Origin: Toxorhynchites rutilus septentrionalis
Lineage: Eukaryota; Arthropoda; Insecta; Diptera; Culicidae
Length of the DNA: 64,000 nucleotides
Assembly: GCF_029784135.1 (NCBI RefSeq)
Contig: NC_073744.1
Span: forward strand, 71,908,593-71,972,592
Direction: 5' to 3'
The notes under the pieces were generated by a model that was not told the DNA's origin, made no database searches, and saw nothing but the letters and a program-made list of their open reading frames with translations. The translations under genes and the position numbers were made by a program. How positions within the stretch are numbered: position 1 is the first letter of the stretch; every line of letters starts with the position of its first letter. Positions 45,524-56,938 of this stretch are shown here, piece by piece.

Positions 45524-45650
45524 CCTTTTATATCAGTTAGTATGTGAGAAATAGGCGCCCCCCACTCGCTCACCATGCAAATATTTGACTTATCGGGGAA
45601 CGAAAGAAGCGAAGCAGGCGAAAAAGAAATGACGTCAATTTCGACCAATC
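45524..45650 (-). promoter_or_regulatory. Histone-type promoter: CRE, CCAAT, octamer, TATA
   Basis: In minus-strand order: ATTGG (CCAAT complement, 45645-45649), TGACGTCA (45630-45637), octamer ATTTGCAT (45575-45582) and TATAAAAGG (45524-45532). The octamer-to-TATA layout is characteristic of replication-dependent histone promoters, classically H2B. Transcription would run toward the H4-like frame. Confidence 0.65.
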
Positions 45651-45898
45651 AGTACCGTTTGGATAGGGGTTGAGATTTTTCAATTGTTCGATAGTTAATT
45701 ACATGATATATAATTTTATTCAAGGCGAAAAATTGTTATAGAGTGCCGCAATGTTTTGATGTAAAAATCTCATCAATCCGTCATGAAATGACTGAGCAAT
45801 AAGCGTTTGAAATTGGACATTTTTTACGATGCTATCGATATTCGTTTTTCAATTTGTACCCCAATATGTTCCCGAAAGACGTAATCCTACGTCAAAAA

Positions 45899-48140
45899 AG
45901 AAATCTGCATGGTGATATACGATTTCGAGTTTGTATCACTGTATATTTCTGTAAACAAAAACATCACACACTTCATTCATTAAATTTATTACATTTGATT
46001 CGTTGTGCAAGCCATCGTGCGGCACTTTCCCATGCAATGTATCTCGAACTAATCACCGGTATGACGATGCGCGCATGTGCTCTGCTTCATAATTTTATCC
46101 TTCAGCTCCCATGTGTCCGACGATGGCAATCCACATGTTAACAAACTAGCATAATAAACACAAATGGTTACAATTCGAAAAAAAAAACAATTCCATTTGA
46201 CGCGAATTTTGCTCTACTGTTTCCTGATAACGTATCAGCGGACGGCAATACATAAAAAAGTTGGTTGTTCACATGAACATGCCAGATGCATGCTACATAT
46301 CATGTTCATCCAGTGCGATACATGAACGTAACGTAACAATCGAGAAACGACTCACTTCATGTGATAATTTTATTTTCTCTCTGTGTTTCTGCAACGGAGA
46401 GATTTACTCATGTTTTGGGATATTATTTTATTCCCATAAGCGAGTATCGCAATTTCAACAACATAACAAACTGAATTGCTTTTCTCTCTACAGTCATGAC
46501 AAGGTTTAAACTTTTCAAGGTTACTGTTTCAATTTATGTTGGCAGCTGCCATGCACTCATGGTCAATAGTGATAATGTAGGTTTGCTGAGAGGAATAGAG
46601 AGACTGTTTCATTAGATCTGTAACGTTCAAACTTATCGCCATCGTGAGCAAGTCGTACACGAGTGGTAGCACATCGGCATTCGGTGAGATTCGGTTCGGA
46701 AAGTAAATCAGTACTCGGCTGTCTTCGATCAAACATCGTTCACATCGTTCGCTGCAATCGTAATTCGTTTATGGTAACGCGGTACAACAGTTTTTGTCGG
46801 CGGAAAATCGAAATTTATTTTGGTGTATTGTGGGAAGAGGAAAAGAACTGTAAGTTTTCCAATTGTGTCAATATTCGGAATCACGTGGTTGCCGTACTCT
46901 TAGATACACGTGAAAAACCGCGTGTTTCTGTTTTACCAGATTGAAATGTGTTATGGTGTATTTTTTCATGGAACATTGAACACTTAACTGCATCGTGAAA
47001 AGCATGTCGTGTTAGACGGTGCTTTCGTGCAATAATGAATCAGTGACGCAACTAGTGAAAACTGCGTTTTATCTAGTGAAATGATGTTATAAAATTAGAC
47101 AAATATTGCGTGAAGAATAAACATCTTCATCAGAATGGCAACGAAAGGAACCAAGTGAAACAAGAGAACGAGCTTATATTGAAACCCACGATAATATTAG
47201 AGAAGCGGAATTGTGTTTTTCGTTGCAAGAGTCGTCTAGAATTTAGTAGGATGAAATATCAATGCTCATTTTCTGTGTATTTCTTTTCCGGTTTCAATTG
47301 AGGTGATCCTTTGTGTAAGACATAATAGAACCGAGCAGGTTATGCCCCCACATTGTGTTTATTCAGCTTTTGACGTTTCATTCAGGTTTGTCCCCTAACC
47401 TCGTTATGCGAATGCACACCATTTTCGTCTGCATAAAACCGCTACTCGCTTCGGTATAGAATAGAGAAAAACACCAGAATCAAATTGTACGCACACCATA
47501 TCTAGTACTGACATTCATTTAGAATGATATCGGAGGAAACACGCACACCGTTTCACCAAGCCAACATGAACACAAAGTTGTAATGTGACTCTGAACGCAG
47601 GGATGAATGAAAATCCACATTATTCGGAATGAACACCTTTAGGACTGTCAAGTTTAGTTGTACCTGTAGTTTGTCGTGTTTATCAATATACCTGCAACTG
47701 TGGTGCATGACTGGTTTCTCAGAGAATGCATAAATTATAGAAAAAGACACTATCACCTCTCGGCAGTCAGCTTAAGGCAAATGATTGATGTGATGAAGCG
47801 GATAGGAATAAGAAGTTTGTAAATCGAGACTGTGATAGTTCGAATCAAGCTGTTTTACAAGTTGTTTTGGATAAATAAACTACAGTGCTAACTTTTTCAA
47901 ATCTTATTCTGTAGTTGCTGGGACACATCGGTCCAGTCCACAAATAGAAATTCGTGCTGTTTTGCTTTGTGATACGCGTCTGATTGTTTCTGAACAAATA
48001 TGTCTAGTATGATAACATATGATTACGATAACATTTTCTACCAGATGCTCCATCGCAAATTACAACTGGAACCGGGCGTAGTGTTGTAGATAACGTTTCT
48101 GCCAGAATGGTGAAATTTAAATGGTGCAATTTCAACCTAA
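45899..48140. other. Long AT-rich stretch; possible untranslated exons, no coding exon supported
   Basis: 46660-46855 looks like a 5' UTR: initiator-like CAGTACTCGG, then a splice-donor-like CTGTAAGT at about 46849. I cannot link it to a coding exon. The other frames are short and unsupported. Confidence 0.3.
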
Positions 48141-48148
48141 GATACCTA

Positions 48149-48186
48149 AAATATAACCGCAAGATTGACGTAGGACTACCGTTGGC
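48149..48186 (+). mobile_element. Solo GPE right-end remnant
   Basis: ATATAACCGCAAGATTGACGTAGGACTA matches the complement of the right end of GPE-2, -3 and -4. The neighbouring sequence does not continue the element. Confidence 0.6.
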
Positions 48187-48639
48187 TTAGTAATCGTTTG
48201 AGTGTATTGGTAAAATTATTGATTCAACTGAATGAAACGATTTCCGAATTCAATTGGGGACAAATCCCAATTTAGTACAATTCATGCATTGTGATAGGTT
48301 ACGTTCTTCGTGAACGCTAGAATAGCTGAACGATCAACGTATTTTACACTTCCCTCTGAAGTTATTGCATCTCCCAAGTGTAAGTACTTATCGACCCGTA
48401 AATTTGATGATTGATTTGATGAACTTCAGGCAATCAGTTTTGATTTTGACATGTAAGTTGAACGCATATTGTTCAATCGACGTTATCGAAGTTATCGCGA
48501 CAAATTATTATCAACAGTTTGACAAACGGTATACATAGAAGTTCAGTGAGCTGAAAACATGAAGGGATATCGTCTAATACAGCCTTAAATGACCAAGCCA
48601 AAGCGTTGTGTTGTGCTTATACCGTTTAAACACTTTTTG

Positions 48640-48795
48640 AAGTCCGCACACATTCCGGAGTGCAAAAATGCATGCGGGTACAAAAGTACCCGCACCTTGC
48701 ATGTATTTGCAATTTCGATTTCCCCAGACTCCTTGGTTTTGAATTCTGTGTTGTGGGAACTTATTACGGTCTGCAGAAATGCATGCGAGTACAAC
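48640..48795. repeat. Copy of the dispersed ~100-bp minisatellite
   Basis: CACCTTGCATGTATTTGCAA, TTTCCCCAGACTCCTTGG and TTTTGAATTCTGTG correspond to the units at 39.5-40.0 kb and 63.7-64.0 kb. Confidence 0.7.
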
Positions 48796-49059
48796 ATAGG
48801 ACATTCGTATCAGACAGCCAAACAAACCAAAGTTGAAGATTGCTGGTCATGACGAAAAAATTAAGAAAAATGATGGCTCGAACTTTCTAGATAATTTAGA
48901 GAAACAAAAAACTGTTAGTGACCTAGCCAACTGTTATAGGGAGCACCACCACCTTTGCAGAAGGCACTGTATACTTCAATTAATGTTGGTTAATAGACAA
49001 TTTGCCATTTATAAGGAGAAAGTTCGAAAAGCAAGAGATCTAGTTGACTATAGCAAATA

Positions 49060-50110
49060 GAAGTCAAAGTTGCCGATTATATATTTGAATGCGGCAGGTT
49101 TATTCACTCATTTCGAAGACATTTTTCTCAGCATATATGATATAAAACCTTTAGCGGTTATAATAGTGGAAACACATCTGACTGACGATGTTGATCAATG
49201 TTTATACACTCTTTTCTTGTATACCAGATGGTAAATTGCATATCACATTCGAAACATACTGGTGGAGTTACCATATACGTGAAAAATGGACATTTGGTGA
49301 AGTTGGTTAAAAATGACAAGAAAAATGGAAATTGCAATAAAAATTAGTGGTTTATGCCACTCTCATAGTTCCAGTGATAAGCGCTTGAGAATACTTGAGT
49401 ATGAAAGGCAAAAGCTTCTTCAAGTTTTACAGAAAATGGAATTGTTGGTGGAGATGGTGTCCTCAAGATAGTGTGTTAGGTCCCTTGTTGTTTATTATAT
49501 ACATCAATGGCATGAAATGCCAAATAGAAAGGAGTGTGTTGAAACTGTTTGCCGATAACTCTACGATTTATTGGGTAAATGTTGACTTGGCTACAGAAAT
49601 AGCGGAGGCGAACGAAGACTTGCAGATAATAGCAGAATATTTAAAAATGAAGAGGCTTTGTCTGAATCTTTCCAAGACTTACTGGATGATAATTGGTAGT
49701 TGGAAGAAAGACGGACATCCACCCGTGTTTATCGATGGTGAAATAATTGAACGAGTAAAAATTATCAAATATCTAGATGTACAAGTGGACAAGAAGCTAA
49801 CGCTTGTAGAACATGAAAAAAATGAAAAAAGGTGGTTGATAAATATGGTGTGTTCTGTCGAATCAATAGATATCTCATATATCAATCTAGGTTGACGTAT
49901 GGGCTGTTATAATGCCACACTTTGAAAATTACACTACAGAATTGCTGCATGATTCAGACACGCAATTACGAAGACTGCAGCGATTACAAAATGAAATAAT
50001 GAGAGTAGTTCCTAAATGTAGTAGGTACACGCCAAGTGTCTCGATGTTGGATAGGTTTCAATGGTTGTCCGTACGACATTGTCCGGAATTGCCTGGTTTT
50101 TATTCATAAA
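49060..50110 (+). pseudogene. Degenerate Jockey/CR1-type LINE (endonuclease and RT pieces)
   Basis: Pieces occur in shifting frames: an endonuclease start (PIIYLNAAGLFTHFEDIF, VIIVETHLTDD), then RT 49395-49895 with PQDSVLGPLLFIIYINGM, LKLFADNSTIY and LCLNLSKT. The C-terminal region at 49930-50100 reads QLRRLQRLQNEIMRVV and MLDRFQWLSV. The catalytic FADD is FADN here, so the second Asp is lost in addition to the frameshifts. Confidence 0.82.
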
Positions 50111-51736
50111 ATGACGTGCACTCTCAAAATAACCGAAGAGCAGCTGACTTCAGATTACCGTATCTTACGAAAACAATGACTCAACGGTCACTCTTTTATC
50201 GTGGACACAAATTTACAACGTATTACCACATGATGCTAAACAGATGACAAAATCGCACAATTCAAAAGGACAAAAATTAACTTCGTTAAAACATTTTATT
50301 GACTACTTGAGCTTGAGCTTGGGTAGACTGTACACTGAATGACGCTTGGGAGTAGCAATTCATTTTCACTGTGCAAGTTTCGGTGAATCAAATTTTTAAT
50401 AATGAATAACGACGCCAGCCACGCCTTTATAGTCACCAGGGGAAGGGAAAGAATATTAGTATGATATTCGAGGCCCGAAGACCAGAAGAGTCGCCTCTAT
50501 AGCATGGTTCTCTAGCGTTTATCAAGGAAGAGATGGTTGTTAGTGGGGGGAGGTAAGAAGCAGGATTCACTGTGATGAGTGATGTGATTAAGAGTTTATC
50601 CATTTCTTTTTTTTGCATAATAACCAGCTATTACACCCATCCTCCTTAGGGGCTTTGGACCCTCTGCTCTTGTTCTCAATAGTTTCAGGTTCCTACTATA
50701 GAGATCCGTCATTCGTAGGCGGAGTTGTTAGAACATTTTATTGACTACTGACACGAAAGTTGCTCAATGATAACTGAAATGATAATATTACACTGACTGC
50801 GATATAATTAGATATAATTGACTAGATGTGATGGACTTATAATGATGGCCATGTGCGGGAGATATATGTAACGAGTCATGCAGTACCGGAATATATCCCA
50901 AGACATCGAGGGAAAAAACAGTGAGAATCAAATAATAAACAAGATTATCAGTCCCTTCCACTCCAAAAGAAGGTAGATCCAAAAAAATTGAAGAGCCTGT
51001 TGGGATCATCACAGAGTTCAAAAGTTCCCTTAACTTGCATGTATTTTCAACGCGATTTCCCCAGGCTCATTGGCCCATTTTGTTTTTCGAAATAAGTGAT
51101 TCCACCGGCAAAGAGGTATCTACGTTAAAAACCTTGCACTCCAAGCGTCACACTCTCCAAACTCATTACACCCGGAAAACTGGAACTACTTCTGCCCTGC
51201 TGTCAACGCAACGTTGTTTTCACCACTTGACTCTATCAGAAACTTCTGAACCCATTTAATCCAACTCTCTTATGTTCATACTTACGGTCGAAGAATCTTT
51301 CGATTGAATCGAACTTTCTGAATCTCAACATAAACAGCCGTTGTCGCATGTTCATGATTGATCCGGTACCAAGCTTTTGGCGCGTGCTGATTGGGACGTC
51401 CATAGTCTCACTATCTCGTTTGTATTACTTATTTCTTTCCCGCCAGCGTTGCTCACGGGATTCAGCCTAATTTTCCTATGGCTGAGTGCGGAGAAGTGTG
51501 TGAACGATACCCATCCTCCGCAGTTGATGCTCCATACGCCATTTCCACGCCGTGAATTTCAAATAACTTTAGTTCAAATTGAAATAAATGCAGATAATTT
51601 ATTCCCATAGTGTTCATAGTTGTCTCGAAGGTTTGGACAATTGGAGGAGTTGATAGGTGTTAAAACGGTGCAACCTTGGTCTTAGCCGTCCGACGTTACG
51701 TTAGGGACATCGGTACGAAAATTCACCATTGTTGTA
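50111..51736. other. Intergenic; direct repeat and a minisatellite fragment
   Basis: AACATTTTATTGACTACT occurs at about 50288 and again at about 50733. 51010-51065 holds a fragment of the ~100-bp minisatellite (CTTGCATGTATTTTCAACG, TTTCCCCAGGCTCATTGG). No gene is supported. Confidence 0.45.
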
Positions 51737-53033
51737 AAGGGTGTGTCACATCAAATTGCATCACGGAAAAAACGCTGTAGAAATTTAATTTTTAGGAATT
51801 ATATCTTCAGCTTTCGCTTATAATCAGATAAGAGTGTATAGATCACGTTGGCCATGCTTCACTGTCAATTTTTCGTAAATTTAGAAAAATGTCGTCGAAC
51901 GAAAAAGAGCGTCGTGAATTAATCCTGTGCACTCATTTCGAGAATCCGGAGTTGTCACATCGGGACATCGGTAAGATGCTGGGAATCGTCCAATCCACGG
52001 TCAGCAGAGTACTAAAACGATACTTCGAGAACCTAACCATCGACTGGAAGGTGAAGAACGGCAAAAATGGATGCTCCGTCAGTGAAAAAGATCACAAACG
52101 CGTAGTTAAGCAGTTTAGACGTGATCCGAGAAGTTCGGTCCGGGATGTCGCCAATAAGCTGAATTTGTCAAGTTCATTCGTCCAGCGGACCAAGCAGCGG
52201 GAGGGCCTGCGTACATACAAGGTTCAGAAGGCTCCTAACCGCGACGAAAGGCAAAACATGGTGGGGAAGACGCGAGCCCGGAAGCTGTACACCGAAATGC
52301 TGACGAAGCCGCATTGCCTGGTAATGGACGACAAAACCTACGTCAAAGCGGACTTTCGTCAGCTGCCGGGCCTGTTGTTCTTCTTCGCAGAGGACAAAAT
52401 CAGCGGAGATTCGCAAGCAGAAACTATCCAAGTTTGCCAAAAAGTACATGGTGTGGCAAGCGATCTGCTCTTGCGGAAAGCGGAGCGCCCCCTTCGTGAT
52501 GACCGGCACGGTAAACGGGCAGGTTTACCTTAAGGAGTGCCTACAGAAGCGCTTACTACCACTATTGAAGCAGCACGAGGGCCCGACCATCTTCTGGCCG
52601 GATCTCGCTTCGTGCCACTATTCAAAGGACGTGTTGGAGTGGTACGAAGCCAACGGGGTCACCTTCGTGCCAAAGGAAATGAACCTGCCCAACGCGCCGG
52701 AGCTTCGCCCAATAGAGAAATATTGGGCGATTATGAAGCAGGCCCTCCGGAAGAACCCAAAAGTTGTCAAATCGGAGGACTTCAAGAGAAAATGGATTTC
52801 TGTTCAAAAAAAACTACAACCTGACGTTGTACAGAACCTTATGGACGGGGTAAAGAGGAAGGTGCGAGCATACGGGCTTGGGCTCGAAGTATGAATAAAA
52901 TCAAAATGCCAAAAGTTGTTTAATAGTTTTTATTTTACTGTCTAAAATTTTCAAAAGGATCGGTCTACTGGGCGAATTTCTACAGCGTTTTTTCTGTGAT
53001 GCAATTTGATGTGACACACCCTTTATAGGTAAC
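51737..53033 (+). mobile_element. ITmD37E (DD37E Tc1/mariner) element, full length
   Basis: Terminal inverted repeats of about 50 bp begin AAGGGTGTGTCACATCAAAT at both ends, with one mismatch seen over that stretch. TA lies on both sides (51735-51736, 53034-53035). The total is about 1.3 kb with a single transposase gene, which is the standard ITmD37E layout. Confidence 0.96.
51889..52894 (+). pseudogene. DD37E transposase with one frameshift
   Basis: The first frame (51889-52533) has N-terminal helix-turn-helix regions (SHRDIGKMLGIVQSTVSRVL; SSVRDVANKLNLSSSFVQR) and the first catalytic Asp in VMDDKTY (residue 147 or 148). Near 52405-52412 the reading frame moves by one base. It continues in the frame ending at 52894 with YMVWQAICSCG, the second Asp in FWPDLASCHY and the Glu in RPIEKYW. 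I count 37 residues between that Asp and Glu, giving DD37E. Apart from the frameshift I see no stop, so inactivation is recent. Confidence 0.95.
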
Positions 53034-53176
53034 GGGACAGTCACTCGATTTGCTGTCCGTCTTCCTTCAGCTGTGCGCAAAAGCTCAAGGCATCTAGACA
53101 TCTTCATCCGTCAATCACAGCATGTCAATTATAGGTCCGTTTTTCGAAGTTTTAATATGAACCAAATACTTGTTAA

Positions 53177-53837
53177 CACTTTGACGTCCGCACGATTCGT
53201 AAAAAAATATGCGCTTGGCGCCGGCAGCGCTAACTCGGATTACTTGGCTTGTCCCCGCCCGTTCTTGACATTATCGGGAAATTAGAAATTGAAATAGAAA
53301 TAGATCTAGATCTAGAAATAGAAATCTAATCTTATCGTTAGTTTTCATAAGTTCTCAACCCTATTCCCCTAATTTCATGAAATTTCGATAATATACATTC
53401 GTAAATATTACAAACATGTCGGTATTCCCCCCACTATATGTCAATGCGGATAATCATCGAATAAATGTTCTACTTTTCGGTCTGTTTTAATTTTATTAAA
53501 AACATTGAAAAACCTTCGACCGATTATTTCGAAAAACAGGACATTGAAATGCATGAAACTGCATTTAAGTTTGGTAAAACACGAGTTTCGAAAGATATAA
53601 TAAAAGTTCTTCTTGATATGTCCGTTTTTACCCACCTTCCCTACTTATAAAAACATTAAAATTGATAGTCTGTGTATGTTATTGTTACTTAAAGCAAACC
53701 CCAACAGAATGCAAATGATACTCAAGTGCTATCGCCGGCCACTGAGATACTATGCGCACGTAACCACTGTGGTGTCGCCGGCAGTCAGGCGCTAGTTTGC
53801 GTGCGTAACCACTGTGGTGTCGCCGGACGCCAAAGTG
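53177..53837. mobile_element. piggyBac-like MITE (TTAA duplication)
   Basis: The ends CACTTTGACGTCCG and (complement) CACTTTGGCGTCCG are flanked by TTAA at 53173-53176 and 53838-53841. Inside are a ~53-bp tandem duplication (GTAACCACTGTGGTGTCGCC at about 53759 and 53805) and a segment also found at 4405-4510. There is no transposase. Confidence 0.82.
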
Positions 53838-53841
53838 TTAA

Positions 53842-54330
53842 TAACACACGAGAACCTTTGGCTGCTTCTGCTACTAATTACTTTGAATCGCTCCCACTTG
53901 CTCCTATATCTCTACTTCCGCTTCTGTACAAACGCTATCGAGATAATTGTCGACGTAGTGGTTTTCTATCATCTCTTTGACTGTTCTTGGACATATTTCA
54001 GGAAAGTCTACTGCATTCATATTCTTGACATAATGTGCCAATGCACCGCATGTAGCCCAGTCAATAAGGTAGACTTCTGGTGTAGCAGTCGGAACTTTGC
54101 GAAATTAGAAACGCAGCGAGTGTAGTAAAGCTGAATAGTGTTGATGATTTATGGCATTGTTTCCGATAGAATGAGACGATTTTTAACTGCTTCATATGCT
54201 GCACCTTTCAGATACCGTTGTAGTCGTGTTAAGTTTTTCACATGGCAATATTCACATATGACGTTGGTATTTACAAATGCACTAATGAATATAGGCCAAT
54301 TCGCGGGGTTACTGTCCTTAATTATTTTTT
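53842..54330. other. Intergenic
   Basis: Nothing recognised. Confidence 0.4.
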
Positions 54331-54640
54331 GACGTAGGACACCATCTAATCGGAAGATACAGAGGGTAAAAAAAAATCTAGGCACTGGACTTGTAGGTAA
54401 AACGAAAGATCTCGAATGCTTATAACTCGAACATTTCTCAATAGATTGCAAAGATGTTTACATTAATTGAAACGAAATATTTCTACGCATCTATCACAAA
54501 CTATAATATTTTTCTCGTGATAAACAATTGAATAATTGTGGAATGTCAAGCATTGTCCAAACAAGCTATGTACCTCGTTTTGATTGTTCCAAGTTGTGCT
54601 CCTCAAATAGTTCTCCGACCAAAAGGAGCAACCAGAGTAA
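54331..54640 (+). mobile_element. Truncated second copy of the GPE-H2A left part
   Basis: GACGTAGGACACCATCTAAT and the next ~300 bases follow 6221-6535 (AAATCTAGGCACTG, ATTTCTCAATAGAT, TGTCAAGCATTGTCC-like). It stops before the H2A promoter and coding part. This shows that the H2A-type GPE is a multi-copy family. Confidence 0.75.
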
Positions 54641-54962
54641 CAGCAGAATATACTTTGATTACAAGCAAAGAATTATATTGTAAACTACCCTCTTGTTATT
54701 TTACCACAAGTCGAATGAAATAAATTTGGCTCTTACTTTCCGAAAACATCATTCACTAACCGCGAAGCAGAGCTGAGGCCAGGAGTGGCAGGAGCGGTGG
54801 TAAACGTGCAGCGATCATATACTAAGTACAAAAAAAAAAATATTTGTAATGAAAAAAATCGGCAATTACTTTTCGGGCAACCCAATAATTTGCAAATGAT
54901 ATTCTTGTTTGTTTATTTACACTGACAACTTAGTTCTACATTTAGTAAGAATCGAACAGTTA

Positions 54963-56935
54963 GGGCGATTACACATTATCCGGTTTCTGCCGGACCGGTT
55001 TCAAAAAGCGCCGCTGGGTTTGGACGGATAACCGGATAACAATGTGAAAGACACTTCTCACTACACAAAACCTCTCACAAACACATACATGCTTTTATTT
55101 ATATAGTGGATTGACAGGTAAACATTGCTGCAAATATTCCGGTTACATGCAGCTGACTGCAGACGGAAAATCTTAAAATCAGCGTTCTCATATTTATGTT
55201 CCTTGGTGGGCACATAGGGACGAATGTTGGAGTGGCACACCAGGAGCATGGTCAAAGTGAGACCAGGCCTCACGGACATTACGCATATCCTGCATCATAT
55301 CGGCGTTCATACCGTACCTATCGTAAATACTTCCGTCCCACTTCAGAATACTTTTACAAAAACTAACTTTAATCCAGTTGTGGTTTACTCATTCATACGC
55401 ATAATTATTTTGTTGCCAAGCTTCCACAAATAGCATGATTTATTTCACACGTTGCCACATATTTTTTCAACAGTCTCAGAAACACGGTTAGATAAAAGTG
55501 CAATTTGATGAACCAATAATAATAACATTCCGTAACAAGCTAGGGGCACTATTTATTTATATGCATAATGTGTTCACTTCCTGTAATTATCTTGGAATTT
55601 TCCTACAAGAGAATGTATGAACATCCATTCATTTTAGAGTGGTTTTTATTTCACTATTACAGTAAAAAATACGATTAAAATAACATTATAATTCGTTCAA
55701 ACACTATTCCATTGCTGCTTCCGCAGATCCTCGTCCAAGAACGCGCTCAACATATGCCGCAATTCCTCGCGCTCAACATATGCCTTCTGGGGCAGGGGCA
55801 GCTTCTCGAGCCCATTTCGCATCACAGCTATCAATTCGCGGATCCGGGGCAAAGAATGACCGAATCAGATAAGTTGGAATTTCCAATGCTTTGGCATCGG
55901 GCATGGGAACATTTTGAGCTTGAGTGCCTCGGTCTCGTCGTTGATCGCGTCCCGGGTCAGGTCAAACTGGAATACCCAGAAATTCAGGAATACTTTCAAA
56001 TAAGGGATGTTGCCTGTGAACAAAAAAATATAGGTTAATTAAATAACTCGATCTGCTTGTCGAAAGACACCACTCACCGTTAATAACACAGTCCGTGGCA
56101 ATATGCCCAATGATGACATCGTGCACCTGCGACCATTGCTTCTCTTTGAACAGAAACTTGTATCACAGAATTTGTTCCACAGCACTGGTAGTTGCTGAAG
56201 AAGTGAAATAAGAATTTCAGCATCCATATCACTTGCAAATTATCAACTGGTTTCAAAATCAATAAACAAACGTCAATAGCGCACACATACTATTACAAGG
56301 GACGAAAAATTGCCTGAATTGTACTAATACTAACAGACATGGCAAACAACTGTCAATTCGTGTTGATGGCATGGAGCTCCGTGCTCCGCTTTTGGGAAAT
56401 GATAGTGATAATGGATTTTCAGGTGCAGTAAACTCATATACAAAATAAGAATTATGGATGAAAATAAACTTTTTTCTTAACAAATATGTTATTTAAGTGA
56501 TGAAGTAAACGTTCTTTTGCAAGTAGGGAAAAACTCCTGAACAAGAATTGTGTTTAATAATGGTTTTATACTATAATGATGAGTTTTTGTGAAAATATCA
56601 AGAAAATTATACAGAAATTGTTAAGTAAGGGTCAGTACTACGTGTTTAAAGTAATCAAATAACATGATGTAAAAATTTTCATTAAAAATTGAGCAACTTA
56701 AAACTGTCTTAAGGTCTAATAATCTTATAGAGGATAATTTGCTTTCCCATACTGATGTCTCCACCAGACGTCGGCATAACACTATTGTCATCGCGTATAA
56801 TGCTTGTCTGGTCACCGGACATTGCAGTCGCAGTAGACGGCTGCATCACGGCGCCGTTAAGAAGTTGGTACGGTCGAAATTTGCCATTTGGGTTTCAAAC
56901 CGGTCCGGCAGAAACCGGATAATGTGTAATCGGCC
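54963..56935. mobile_element. PIF/Harbinger-like element with MADF-type pseudogene
   Basis: Inverted repeats of about 40 bp, starting GGGCGATTACACATTATCCG at the left and GGCCGATTACACATTATCCG at the right, are flanked by TTA on both sides (54960-54962, 56936-56938). The 3-bp TTA duplication with GG ends suits PIF/Harbinger. No DDE transposase frame was found. The minus-strand pseudogene 55697-56227 is its only recognisable content. Confidence 0.8.
55697..56227 (-). pseudogene. Two-exon MADF-like gene remnant inside the Harbinger-like element
   Basis: Exon 1 is 56078-56227 (ATG at 56227) and exon 2 is 55697-56013, with a 64-bp GT-AG intron. Exon 1 starts MDAEILISLLQQLPVLWNKF. After a one-base shift it reads FLFKEKQWSQVHDVIIGH. 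The LxxL-x-x-x-PVLW...W-x-x-V spacing resembles a MADF (Myb/SANT-like) DNA-binding domain. Exon 2 (NIPYLKVFLNFWVFQFDLTR ... LPRIRELIAVMRNG ... LPLPQKAYVEREELRHML) has one TGA stop after FQLI. PIF/Harbinger elements usually encode a second, Myb/MADF-like protein that brings the transposase to DNA, so this could be that gene. It could also be a captured host gene. The frameshift and stop make it a pseudogene. Confidence 0.5.
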
Positions 56936-56938
56936 TTA

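Larger units (their letters stand above)
45000..45893 (-). mobile_element. GPE-H4: chimeric repeat carrying an H4-derived gene
   Basis: On the minus strand it begins with GACGTAGGATTACGTC (45878-45893, preceded by T6). It continues through the terminal region shared with 40055-40336, a full histone-like promoter, and the H4-derived coding part. The far end is not recognisable; sequence homology fades below about 45000, near the copy-2 hairpin. The orientation of promoter and gene relative to the palindromic end is the same as in GPE-H2A. Confidence 0.7.

Noticed and set aside
50288..50750. Direct repeat AACATTTTATTGACTACT as LTRs of a small retrotransposon
   Set aside because: The repeated part is only ~20-30 bases and no primer-binding site or polypurine tract is seen.
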